41,674 nucleotides of DNA from Granulicella sp. (GTDB lineage: Bacteria > Acidobacteriota > Terriglobia > Terriglobales > Acidobacteriaceae). Made by a program: the position numbers and the translations under genes. Below are positions 16,570 through 23,899 of the stretch, piece after piece; position 1 is the stretch's first letter, and every line of letters starts with the position of its first letter. The stretch is from NCBI GenBank assembly GCA_003142215.1, contig PLOT01000246.1:1-41674 (forward strand). Direction: 5' to 3'. The notes beneath the pieces were generated by a model. That model saw nothing but the letters and a program-made list of their open reading frames with translations, made no database searches and was not told the DNA's origin.

Positions 16570-17388
16570 ATGCGCATCAAAGACATCTTCCTCGCAATCC
16601 TCATCAGTATCTGTGCAACCTCGATCACTTCCGCGCAAACCGCCAGCACACCGGCGACCGTGAGCGCCCAGTCAACGCCGCCCGCCTACGATGTAATGAC
16701 GATCAAGCCAAACGTTACCGGCAACGGATCGACGGCGTTCTCTCTCGATACCAAGGGGGATCACTTCATCGCGCACCATGTCTCGTTGAAGCAAATTATG
16801 CAGTATGTCTACAACCTCAATGAAGATTCGATCGCAGGAGTGCCAGCCCAGTTTGACACTCTGCGATTCGACATCGAAGCGAAGGTCGTCGAGCCGGACC
16901 TCGACGCGCTGAAGAAGATGAACTCGGAGCAGCGGCGAGCGATGCTGCGGCCGTTGGTGACAGAGCGCTTCCAGTTGAAGACGCATACCGAATCCAGGAT
17001 TCTTCCCGTCTATGAACTCGTCGTCGCCAAAGGCGGACCGAAGTGCAAGCTGTCGGACGATCAGACGAAGCTCGGCTGGGGTGACATAGGCCTTTATTAC
17101 AACAGGAGCGACATCAAGCTCGAAGGGCGCGGACTGCCGATGGCGCATCTGGCAAAAACCCTGGCTGACCAAGTCCATCGCACCGTGATCGACAAGACCG
17201 GCCTTGCGGGCAACTACAACCTGACGCTGCAATGGACGCCCGACGACCGCCTCGCATCAACAGAAGCCGACTCCGCCCCCTCCTTCTACACCGCCGTGCA
17301 GGAGCAACTCGGCCTCAAGCTCCAACCCGCAAAGGCTCCAGTCGAGGTTCTGGTCGTCGATCACGCGGCAATGCCCTCCGACAACTAG
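16570..17388 (+). CDS. TIGR03435 (DUF3738) family secreted protein
   Basis: A 272-residue protein with a signal peptide (MRIKDIFLAILISICATSITSAQ). The body is the TIGR03435 domain: AYDVMTIKPNVTGNG, SLKQIMQYVYNL, RFDIEAKV, MLRPLVTERFQLKTHTESR, YELVVAKGGPK, LAKTLADQVHRTVIDKTGLAGNYNLTLQWTPD and VEVLVVDHAAMPSDN. The family is expanded in Acidobacteria, has no known biochemical function, and is often found beside BlaR1-type peptidase and BlaI-type regulator genes. None is present here, but the operator upstream suggests control by one encoded elsewhere. It converges on rlmN with a 39-base gap. Confidence 0.9.
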   Translation: MRIKDIFLAILISICATSITSAQTASTPATVSAQSTPPAYDVMTIKPNVTGNGSTAFSLDTKGDHFIAHHVSLKQIMQYVYNLNEDSIAGVPAQFDTLRFDIEAKVVEPDLDALKKMNSEQRRAMLRPLVTERFQLKTHTESRILPVYELVVAKGGPKCKLSDDQTKLGWGDIGLYYNRSDIKLEGRGLPMAHLAKTLADQVHRTVIDKTGLAGNYNLTLQWTPDDRLASTEADSAPSFYTAVQEQLGLKLQPAKAPVEVLVVDHAAMPSDN

Positions 17389-17427
17389 GCAGTCCTCCAT
17401 CATAGATTTCAGTCGAATTCGTCGTTG

Positions 17428-18612
17428 CTAGCTCAACTCCACCAGCGCGGGCGCATCCACCGTCCGCTTCAACTGGCCGCAGGCGGCGTAGATGTCGCGG
17501 CCGCGGGGCTTCCGGGTAAACGTGGGAATTCCGCCGTCGATCAACATGCGGTGGAAGACGGCGACATCGGCCGGCGCAGGCTCGCGGAAGTCGACGCCCG
17601 GGCCGGGATTCCAAACGATGAGGTTCACCTTGGCCTTCATTCCGGCGAGCAGGGCGAGGACTTCGCGCGCGTGCTGCGGCTGGTCGTTGACGCCGCCCAA
17701 CAGGACATACTCAAACGTCACGTACTCGCGCTTGCCCAGCGGAATCGCGCGCAACGCATCCAGCAGCGCACTGATATTCCATTTGCGCGTCACCGGCATG
17801 ATGCGCTCCCGCACGGCGTCGTTCGACGCGTTGAGGCTGAGCGCCAGCTTGGGCCGGACGGGTTCCTCGGCGAAGCGGCGGATTGCGGGCTCGATGCCGC
17901 TGGTAGATACCGTCATGCGCGACTCGGGAATCCCCATCGCGCGCAGCAGGTGAACGCTTTGCATAAACGCGTCGTAGTTCAGGAACGGCTCGCCCATCCC
18001 CATGAAGACGAGGTTGATGCGCGACGGCATCTCGACGCCGCGCCCGCTGCCGATCCTCACGCGCTGGCGGTTGAGCACGGCGGCCACCTGCCCGGCGATC
18101 TCGCCCGCCGTCAGGTTGCGCCGCATCCCCAGCCGCGCCGTCAGACAGAACTGGCAGTTCACAGCGCAGCCCACCTGGCTCGAGATGCAGATGGTCGCAC
18201 GCTTGTACTGCTGTTCCTGTTCGCTGGCCTCTTCCTCGACCGCGGCCTCGCTTCCATCGCCGCGCTCGCCGCCGTCGCCATCGGGCATCCACACCGTCTC
18301 GACGGTTTCGCCGTCGGCCATGCGCATCAGATAGCGCTCGGTGCCGTCAATAGAGCGCGCCGCCTGCGCGATCCGCGGCAGACCCACCGAGTAGCCCTCG
18401 GCGGCGAGCCGCTGGCGCAGGTCTTCAGGAAGAGTGGTGATCTCGTCGAGCGACTGCAGCCGCTGCTTGTAGAGCGCCTCGGCCAACTGCACGGCGCGAT
18501 ACTTCGACTGCCCCAGCGCCACAACCACCGCGCGCAGCTCCTCCGGCGTCATTCCAAAGAGCGGCTTCGCCGCCGCCTGTCCATCCTCGATAGTGATTGA
18601 ATCCGTCGCCAT
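17428..18612 (-). CDS. rlmN: 23S rRNA/tRNA adenine-C2 methyltransferase RlmN
   Basis: Radical SAM enzyme methylating A2503 of 23S rRNA and A37 of some tRNAs. The 394-residue protein carries the iron-sulfur motif CAVNCQFC (C149, C153, C156), GMGEPFLNYD, STSGIEP, SLNASND, and a C-terminal cysteine near 378 (YAACGQL) that accepts the methyl group. An acidic low-complexity insert of about 25 residues (111-135, Gly/Glu-rich) lies just before the radical SAM core and accounts for the extra length. The ATG at 18612 starts a short unstructured N-terminus. Confidence 0.95.
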   Translation of the reverse strand: MATDSITIEDGQAAAKPLFGMTPEELRAVVVALGQSKYRAVQLAEALYKQRLQSLDEITTLPEDLRQRLAAEGYSVGLPRIAQAARSIDGTERYLMRMADGETVETVWMPDGDGGERGDGSEAAVEEEASEQEQQYKRATICISSQVGCAVNCQFCLTARLGMRRNLTAGEIAGQVAAVLNRQRVRIGSGRGVEMPSRINLVFMGMGEPFLNYDAFMQSVHLLRAMGIPESRMTVSTSGIEPAIRRFAEEPVRPKLALSLNASNDAVRERIMPVTRKWNISALLDALRAIPLGKREYVTFEYVLLGGVNDQPQHAREVLALLAGMKAKVNLIVWNPGPGVDFREPAPADVAVFHRMLIDGGIPTFTRKPRGRDIYAACGQLKRTVDAPALVELS

Positions 18613-18696
18613 CGCCAGAACTCAGTTTACCCGCCCCTCATGCTCGTCCGTCCAACATCCAATCCTCTGTGGCACAATAAAGCAGCAAGGAGACGC

Positions 18697-20010
18697 ATGT
18701 CCGCAATCTGCACCCCAGCCGCCGCAACTGAATCCCCCTCCCGCAACATCCGCCGGACTGTTCTCCCCAATGGCCTACTCGTCCTCACCGAGAGCATTCC
18801 CCACGTCCGCTCGGTCTGCATGGGCGTGTGGATCGCCTCCGGGTCGCGCGACGAGCCGCTGGAGCTGAACGGCATCTCGCACTTCGTCGAGCACATGGTC
18901 TTCAAGGGAACCACCACGCGCAACGCCCAGCAGTTCGCGCGCGAGGTGGACTCCATCGGCGGGAACCTGGACGCATTCACAAGCAAGGAGAATATCTGCT
19001 TCAATATCAAAGTTCTGGATGAAAATGTTGCTCCGGCACTTGAACTTCTCTCCGACCTCGTTCTCCATCCCACCTTCACTCCGGAAGACATCAGTCGCGA
19101 GCAGGGCGTGATTCTGGAGGAAATCAAGATGGATGAGGACAGCCCCGACTATCTCGTCCACGAGACCTTCACGCAAAAATTCTGGAAGGGCAACGGCCTC
19201 GGACGCCCTACCCTGGGCACGGTCAAAAGCGTCTCCAGCTTCACCCAGCCGACCGTCTTCGACTTCTACAACAGCCGGTTCACCCCGCGCAACATGGTCT
19301 TCTCCGCCGCAGGACACCTGGACCACGACCGCTTTGTGGCACAGGTCGCCGCCTGCTTCAGCAGGTTGGCCGCCAGCACCGGCACTCCGCCTGCCAAGCC
19401 ACCCGCGCCGGCGACCTTTGCCGAGATCACGCTGAAGCGCAAGAAGTCCCTGGAGCAGGTGCAACTTTGCCTCGGCGTTCCCGCTCCGCCCATCGATTCG
19501 TCCGACCGCTATGCCATCTACCTGCTGAACTCGATGCTGGGCGGCGGCATGAGTTCGCGCCTCTTCCAGACCATCCGCGAAGACCGTGGCCTGGCCTATT
19601 CCATCTACGCCGAGACCAGCCCCTTCCGCGACACCGGCGCTCTAAGCATCTACGCCGGCACCTCCGCCGCTAAAATCGCCGAGGTCTTGCGGCTTACTCT
19701 TGCCGAGCTGCGGCGTCTGAAAGAAGACACCGTTCCGGAGGCAGAGTTGAAGCGCGCCAAAGACCAGCTCAAGAGCAACATCGTCCTCGGCCTGGAGTCG
19801 TCGTCCAGCCGCATGTCAAATCTGGCTCGCCAGGAGATGTACTTCAAGCGTTTCTTCTCGGTCGACGAGATCGTCTCCGCGGTCGAAGCCGTCACCGCCG
19901 CCGACATCCTGTCGCTGGCCCGCCAACTCTTCCGCCCCGAGGCGATCGCGCTCACTGTCCTCGGCAACCTCGGCCCATTCACCGTCTCGCGCGAATCTCT
20001 CGCATGTTGA
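18697..20010 (+). CDS. M16-family zinc metallopeptidase (processing-peptidase-like)
   Basis: A 437-residue peptidase with the inverted zinc motif HFVEH in LNGISHFVEHMVFKGT and the downstream glutamate in EQGVILEEIKMDED. The second, inactive M16 lobe follows (LCLGVPAPPIDSSDRYAIYLLNSMLGGGMSSRLFQTIREDRGLAYSIYAE), ending in the R/Y segment that contacts substrate. The length is typical for single-chain bacterial YmxG/PqqL-like enzymes. AAGGAGA lies 6 bases before the ATG at 18697. It is the first gene of a plus-strand series, 59 bases before the prepilin. The substrate is unknown. Confidence 0.93.
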   Translation: MSAICTPAAATESPSRNIRRTVLPNGLLVLTESIPHVRSVCMGVWIASGSRDEPLELNGISHFVEHMVFKGTTTRNAQQFAREVDSIGGNLDAFTSKENICFNIKVLDENVAPALELLSDLVLHPTFTPEDISREQGVILEEIKMDEDSPDYLVHETFTQKFWKGNGLGRPTLGTVKSVSSFTQPTVFDFYNSRFTPRNMVFSAAGHLDHDRFVAQVAACFSRLAASTGTPPAKPPAPATFAEITLKRKKSLEQVQLCLGVPAPPIDSSDRYAIYLLNSMLGGGMSSRLFQTIREDRGLAYSIYAETSPFRDTGALSIYAGTSAAKIAEVLRLTLAELRRLKEDTVPEAELKRAKDQLKSNIVLGLESSSSRMSNLARQEMYFKRFFSVDEIVSAVEAVTAADILSLARQLFRPEAIALTVLGNLGPFTVSRESLAC

Positions 20011-20069
20011 GCCGCACCCTGCTACAGTTTCAATCGAGATCGAAACGCTCATCTCGCCGCAGAGGAAAC

Positions 20070-20633
20070 ATGAAGACCACCGATCGCATCTCCCAATGTT
20101 TGTCATTCCGCAGCGAAGCGGAGGAATCTGCTTCTTCTTCACTGAGCAAAGAACTCGGCTTCACCCTCATCGAACTGCTCATCGTCATGTCCATCATGCT
20201 GATCCTGATGGCGCTCGCCGTGCCGAATATGATCAAGCTGAAGAAGCACGCCGACGAGACCTCCGCAGCGCAGACCATACGCACCATCGGCCAGGCCGAG
20301 ACGCTCTACAACTCCACATACAGTGGATACGCCTGCCCGCTGGCCTCCCTCGGCGGCGATCCCAAGTCCGGCGCGCCCTCCGCCACCTCCGCCCAGGTGC
20401 TCGACCCCGTGCTCGCCGCCGCGGGACAGAAGTCCGGCTACACCTTTACCATCACCTGCGGCTCCAAGGTCACTATCAACAATCAGGACGTTTACAACTC
20501 CTACGAGGTCACCGGCGTTCCTCAGGTCATCGGCAAAACCGGCGACAACGGCTACTGCTCCGACGAGAACAACATCGTCAAGGTCGATCCCGCCGGTGGC
20601 ACCACCTGCACCCAGCCCCTCCAGAGCAATTGA
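20070..20633 (+). CDS. Type IV pilin/pseudopilin-like protein with a repeat-bearing leader
   Basis: A 187-residue prepilin. The peptidase site is G30/F31 in KELGFTLIELLIVMSIMLIL, with the conserved E at +5. The hydrophobic helix is followed by a variable body with cysteines in YACPLASL, TITCGSK, NGYCSDEN and GTTCTQP, probably two disulfides. The start at 20070 has AGAGGA upstream. The leader is unusually long, 30 residues, because codons 11-22 lie within a dispersed palindromic repeat (20102-20133). No other pilus genes are in the window, so it may be an orphan minor or type II-secretion-like pilin. Confidence 0.85.
   Translation: MKTTDRISQCLSFRSEAEESASSSLSKELGFTLIELLIVMSIMLILMALAVPNMIKLKKHADETSAAQTIRTIGQAETLYNSTYSGYACPLASLGGDPKSGAPSATSAQVLDPVLAAAGQKSGYTFTITCGSKVTINNQDVYNSYEVTGVPQVIGKTGDNGYCSDENNIVKVDPAGGTTCTQPLQSN
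20102..20133. repeat. Palindromic repeat inside the prepilin leader
   Basis: Core ATTCCGC-AGCGAA-GCGG followed by AGGAAT, a bulged hairpin starting GTC and ending CTGCTT. It is nearly identical to 21429-21460 (one base differs in the core). Here it is read in frame, encoding approximately LSFRSEAEESAS. Confidence 0.85.
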
Positions 20634-20637
20634 GCCT

Positions 20638-20757
20638 GTCATTCTGAACGAAGTGGTTTATGCGCCGTCATTCTGGCCTGAGAGAAGTCGAAGGCCAGAA
20701 TCTGCGTATTTGCCGTTGTCTGTCCTTGCTGTCATTCTGAACGAAGTGAAGAATCCC
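20638..20757. repeat. Cluster of three GTCATTC hairpin repeats
   Basis: The gap between prepilin and lolA holds three related elements. A partial GTCATTCTGAACGAAGTG lies at 20638-20655. A full hairpin (ATTCTGGCCT at 20670-20679 with AGGCCAGAAT at 20692-20701, 10-bp perfect stem, CTGCGTATTT tail) follows. A third copy at 20731-20757 has ATTCT/AGAAT arms. The third copy runs into the lolA reading frame. Confidence 0.85.
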
Positions 20758-21393
20758 CGCATCTCGCTCGTACTCCCACTGCTGCTCGCGCTCTCGTGCA
20801 TTCCGCAAGCCGGCGCGCAGGATTCCGCCCTCATCCGCCGCGTGGACGACCACTACAACCACCTGCGAACCCTGCGCGCGCGCTACACCGAGCGCTACAC
20901 CGGCATGGGCATGGACCGCACCGAGAGCGGCACGCTCACCCTCAAGAAGCCCGGCCTCATGCGCTGGAGCTACGACGCGCCGCCCGGCAAGCTCTTCGTC
21001 CTGGACGGCCGCTTCGCCTGGTTCTACACCCCCGGCGACGCGCAGGTCTCGCGCGCACCCGCCAAGCAACTCGACGACCTGCGTTCCCCCCTGCGCCTTC
21101 TGCTCGGCCACACTCAGCTCAGCAAGGAACTCGACCAGATCGCCACCGCGCCCGACGGCGCGAACTTCCGCATCACAGGCGTCCCCAAGGGCATGGATCG
21201 ACGAGTCCACCTGCTCACCCTCATCGTGACTTCCACCGGTGCCATCGCGCGCCTGAAGCTGGAAGAGACGGACGGAGCCACCACCGAGTTCACCTTCACC
21301 AGCCTCGAAGAAGACATCCCGCTGCCCGCCTCCGACTTCATCTTCACCCCACCTCCCGGAATCCCCATCGTCTCCGCGCAGCCTCCCATTTAG
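20746..21393 (+). CDS. lolA: LolA-like outer-membrane lipoprotein carrier
   Basis: Periplasmic carrier that shuttles lipoproteins to the outer membrane. A clean signal peptide (MKNPRISLVLPLLLALSC, cut near AGAQ) precedes a LolA body: RVDDHYNHLRTLRARYTERY, GTLTLKKPGLMRWSYDAPPGK, LFVLDGRFAWFYTPGD, and an EETDGATTEFTF strand. Length is 215 residues. No ATG is available; the best start is GTG at 20746, which lies inside a dispersed hairpin repeat, so the repeat supplies the start codon and first residues. A TTG slightly upstream is possible. It is followed by a MITE-like inverted repeat. Confidence 0.82.
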   Translation: MKNPRISLVLPLLLALSCIPQAGAQDSALIRRVDDHYNHLRTLRARYTERYTGMGMDRTESGTLTLKKPGLMRWSYDAPPGKLFVLDGRFAWFYTPGDAQVSRAPAKQLDDLRSPLRLLLGHTQLSKELDQIATAPDGANFRITGVPKGMDRRVHLLTLIVTSTGAIARLKLEETDGATTEFTFTSLEEDIPLPASDFIFTPPPGIPIVSAQPPI

Positions 21394-21394
21394 A

Positions 21395-21499
21395 GCGGTT
21401 CCCGAATTGGTGTAGATCAGCATCGCTTGTCATTCCGCAGCGTAGCGGAGGAATCTGCTTTTGTCGTTCGACGATGGCATACACCAATTCGGGAACCGC
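21395..21499. mobile_element. MITE-like element with 20-bp perfect terminal inverted repeats
   Basis: The left arm GCGGTTCCCGAATTGGTGTA (21395-21414) and the right arm TACACCAATTCGGGAACCGC (21480-21499) are exact inverse complements. Inside are a second stem (CATCG at 21421-21425 with CGATG at 21472-21476) and a central palindromic repeat of the ATTCCGC family (21429-21460). There is no coding capacity. No clear target-site duplication is seen. It begins 2 bases after the lolA stop and could also act as a transcription terminator. Confidence 0.75.
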
Positions 21500-21541
21500 A
21501 ATATTTGTCTGGATTGCAATGTAGAATTGGAGATAATTCCA

Positions 21542-22309
21542 ATGATCGCGCGCATCGAGACGTGCAGAAGAGCAGCCCCTCAAGTGAGCCCCGCCGCAAA
21601 GCCACAAATTCTTACCACCGCCGAATTCCACGCCGCCGTCCACGCGCTTGCCCCCGCCACCGCCGTCTTCGACTGCGACGGGACCCTCTGGTCCGGCGAC
21701 GCCGGCATCGGCTTCATGCGCTGGACCGTCGATGGCGGCCTGCTCTCGCGCGAGGCCATCGACTGGCTGGACGACCGCTATCGCGCCTACCTGCGCGGAG
21801 ATGCCTCGGAGCTGGCCATCTGCGGCGAGATGGTGCAGATATACCAGGGCCTGCGCGAGAGCGAGATGCGCGCCGCCGCCGCCGAGTTCTTCGCCACACG
21901 CATCGAGCCAAACCTCTTCCCCGAGATGCTCACCCTGGTACGCCAGTTGCAGGCGCGCGGCACCCAGATCTGGGCCGTCAGCTCCACCTGCAACTGGGTC
22001 ATCGAGGAGGGCATGAGACGCTTCGAGATTCCCCCGGACCGCATCCTCGCCGCCCGCGTCGCCATCGATTCCGAAGCTGGCCTGGTCACCCCCACCCTCA
22101 TCGACGTCCCCACCGACGAGGCCAAGGTCGCATCGCTCGCCCGCGTCGGCATCCATGCGCCCGACGCCGTCTTCGGCAACTCCATCCACGACGCAGCAAT
22201 GCTGGCCATCGCCCGCCGCGCCTTCCCCATCGATCCCACCCCAGCCCTGCTTGCCCGCAGCATTCACGAGCGCTGGCCCCTCTACTACCCAGCCTCCGTC
22301 GTCCCGTAA
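21542..22309 (+). CDS. HAD-superfamily phosphatase (PSP/SerB-like)
   Basis: A 255-residue HAD-IB hydrolase. Motif I is FDCDGTLWSGDAG (nucleophile and acid aspartates), motif II AVSSTCN, motif III lysine in DEAKVASLAR, and motif IV VFGNSIHDAAML. The helical cap between motifs I and II resembles phosphoserine-phosphatase-type enzymes. The ATG at 21542 has GGAG 9 bases upstream. A longer frame from 21461 would read through the right arm of the inverted-repeat element and is rejected. The substrate is undetermined. It is separated from the DapA-like gene by about 35 bases. Confidence 0.88.
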   Translation: MIARIETCRRAAPQVSPAAKPQILTTAEFHAAVHALAPATAVFDCDGTLWSGDAGIGFMRWTVDGGLLSREAIDWLDDRYRAYLRGDASELAICGEMVQIYQGLRESEMRAAAAEFFATRIEPNLFPEMLTLVRQLQARGTQIWAVSSTCNWVIEEGMRRFEIPPDRILAARVAIDSEAGLVTPTLIDVPTDEAKVASLARVGIHAPDAVFGNSIHDAAMLAIARRAFPIDPTPALLARSIHERWPLYYPASVVP

Positions 22310-22315
22310 CTACAA

Positions 22316-22336
22316 CTGTTCCCTGTTCCCTGTTCC
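22316..22336. repeat. 7-bp tandem repeat
   Basis: Three units of CTGTTCC lie just before the DapA-like gene, occupying the place where its RBS would be. Confidence 0.7.
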
Positions 22337-22344
22337 CTGACTTT

Positions 22345-23409
22345 ATGCTGCTCGAAGGCCTCCACATCCCGCTGACCACCCCCTTCCACCCGGATGGCCG
22401 CCTCAACCTGCCCAAGCTCGCCGCCAACGTCGTGCGTTATTCAAAGTCTGCCGCCGCCGGGCTCCTCGTCCTCGGCCCCAGCGGCGAACCGGCCCTGCTG
22501 ACCGACGATGAGACTCGCGATGTCCTGCGCGCCGCAGCCCAGGCCGCCGCGCCCGAAAAGCTCCTCTTCGCCGGCATCTCTCGCGACAGCGTCCGCACCG
22601 CCCTCTCGTTGGCCGACCTCACCGCCGAGTTGCTCTACGACGCCGTCCTCATCGGCGTCCCCTCGATCCTCGCTACCGGAAGCCCGGACGCAGCAGCAGC
22701 GTGCCGCCGCGAACTCCTCCTCTACTTCCAGACCATCGCCGACCAATCCCCGCTTCCCATCGTTCTGTTCAGCAGCCGCGACCGCCGCATCCCTATCGAC
22801 GCGCTGGTCGATCTCGCCGCCCATCCACGCATCCTCGGCCTGCTCGACGACGTAGCCCTCCCCGCAGGCATTCAATCCATCCTTCACCGCATCGCGTCAA
22901 TCAAGCGCGAAGTCACCGTCACGCCAGTCTTCGCCGCCGTCACCGCGCGCATGAAAGCCGCCGCCACTCATGCGTCCGCATCGTTCGTCTCCGCGGATTC
23001 GCTCTTCGCGAGTCCGTCCACGACCGCAGTCGCCAACGCGCAGCCAACGCCGCCACTCCGAACGCGCACAAAATCCGTCGGCTTCCAGGTCCTCGCCGGC
23101 AACACGCACTCAATCCTCGAAGCCCTGCGCGGCGGGGCCGTCGGAGCCGCACCCGCTTTCGCCGCCGCCGCCCCACAGGCCTGCTACGAGGTTCTCGCCG
23201 CATGGAAGGACGACGACCAGCCACTGGCCGAGGAGAAGCAGACTCGCTTGGTCGAGGCCGCCCGCCTCGCCGAAGCGAGCCCCGGCAATCTAAAATTCGC
23301 CTGCGACCTGAACGGCTACTTCGGCGGCCTTCCGCGCCTGCCGCAGCTCCCGCCCACGGGCGAACAGCGCGCCGCCATCGAGCAGATCATGAAGCCAATT
23401 CGCAACTAA
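22345..23409 (+). CDS. DapA-like aldolase-fold protein lacking the catalytic lysine
   Basis: A 354-residue dihydrodipicolinate synthase/NAL-family protein. The start (LHIPLTTPFHPDGRLN), LGPSGEPALLTDDE and the end (VLAGNTHSILEALRGGAVGAAPAF) align with the family TIM barrel. However, the strand that normally reads GIK(D/E) is ILGLLDD, replacing the Schiff-base lysine (about position 167) by leucine. The LYN motif carrying the catalytic tyrosine reads LFSSRD. A 40-45 residue low-complexity insert (about 205-245) precedes the last strands. Aldolase chemistry is therefore unlikely by the usual route; it may be a binding or regulatory relative. No RBS is evident before the ATG. Confidence 0.8.
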   Translation: MLLEGLHIPLTTPFHPDGRLNLPKLAANVVRYSKSAAAGLLVLGPSGEPALLTDDETRDVLRAAAQAAAPEKLLFAGISRDSVRTALSLADLTAELLYDAVLIGVPSILATGSPDAAAACRRELLLYFQTIADQSPLPIVLFSSRDRRIPIDALVDLAAHPRILGLLDDVALPAGIQSILHRIASIKREVTVTPVFAAVTARMKAAATHASASFVSADSLFASPSTTAVANAQPTPPLRTRTKSVGFQVLAGNTHSILEALRGGAVGAAPAFAAAAPQACYEVLAAWKDDDQPLAEEKQTRLVEAARLAEASPGNLKFACDLNGYFGGLPRLPQLPPTGEQRAAIEQIMKPIRN

Positions 23410-23493
23410 TCGGCGTGCCACATCGGAATTCCATTCAGAATTGGCGCAGGATCAAGCTCGCTTGCACCGGCCATTTGCAGAAGCCCATTTTCT

Positions 23494-23541
23494 TTGCACG
23501 CGCCGTGCACAACCGCTATAATGGTCATCTGGAGATGACCA
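23494..23541 (+). promoter_or_regulatory. Toxin-antitoxin promoter with two inverted repeats
   Basis: TTGCAC (23494-23499), a 17-base spacer and a perfect TATAAT (23517-23522). A perfect operator-like palindrome TGGTCATCT-GG-AGATGACCA spans 23522-23541, reaching from the -10 box to the antitoxin start and including its GGAG RBS. A second one, TGCACG-CGC-CGTGCA (23495-23509), overlaps the -35 side. This layout suits autorepression by the antitoxin or the TA complex. Confidence 0.75.
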
Positions 23542-23542
23542 C

Positions 23543-23899
23543 ATGGCGACGCTTGCGAAATCTTTACCGCCCGCACCGGCACTCGGCAAGTCCAAGTCGA
23601 CCAGGATATTGAGCGCCCTGCCGCGCAAGACATCGCTCAGCCGTGTGGCCCAGCGCGAACCCATCGCCGCAGCCAAGGCCAAGACTCACTTCCTGCAACT
23701 GCTCGATCAGGTCGAGCAGGATCGCGTCCCAATCACAATCACGAAACGAGGCCGCGTTGTGGCCCAGCTAACACCGGTCGCAGTAGAAATTGGGAAGTCG
23801 TCTCTCGAAAACATGATAGGACGCCTGAGGGGCAGCATAAAAATTACCGGCGACATCGTCAGTCCAGATCATGATTTCTGGGGCCCGGATTGGCGATGA
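23543..23899 (+). CDS. Phd/YefM-type antitoxin
   Basis: A 118-residue prevent-host-death-type antitoxin. The core is AAAKAKTHFLQLLDQVEQDRVPITITKRGRVVAQLTPV. It is preceded by a 40-residue basic extension (MATLAKSLPPAPALGKSKS) and followed by a toxin-binding tail (LENMIGRLRGSIKITGDIVSP). It would bind its own promoter palindrome and neutralise the PIN toxin. The stop overlaps the toxin ATG in a four-base ATGA. The N-terminal extension is longer than usual for this family. Confidence 0.87.
   Translation: MATLAKSLPPAPALGKSKSTRILSALPRKTSLSRVAQREPIAAAKAKTHFLQLLDQVEQDRVPITITKRGRVVAQLTPVAVEIGKSSLENMIGRLRGSIKITGDIVSPDHDFWGPDWR

Noticed and set aside
21461-21541. Upstream start for the HAD phosphatase
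   Set aside because: The added residues come from the right arm of the inverted-repeat element; the ATG at 21542 has a good RBS.
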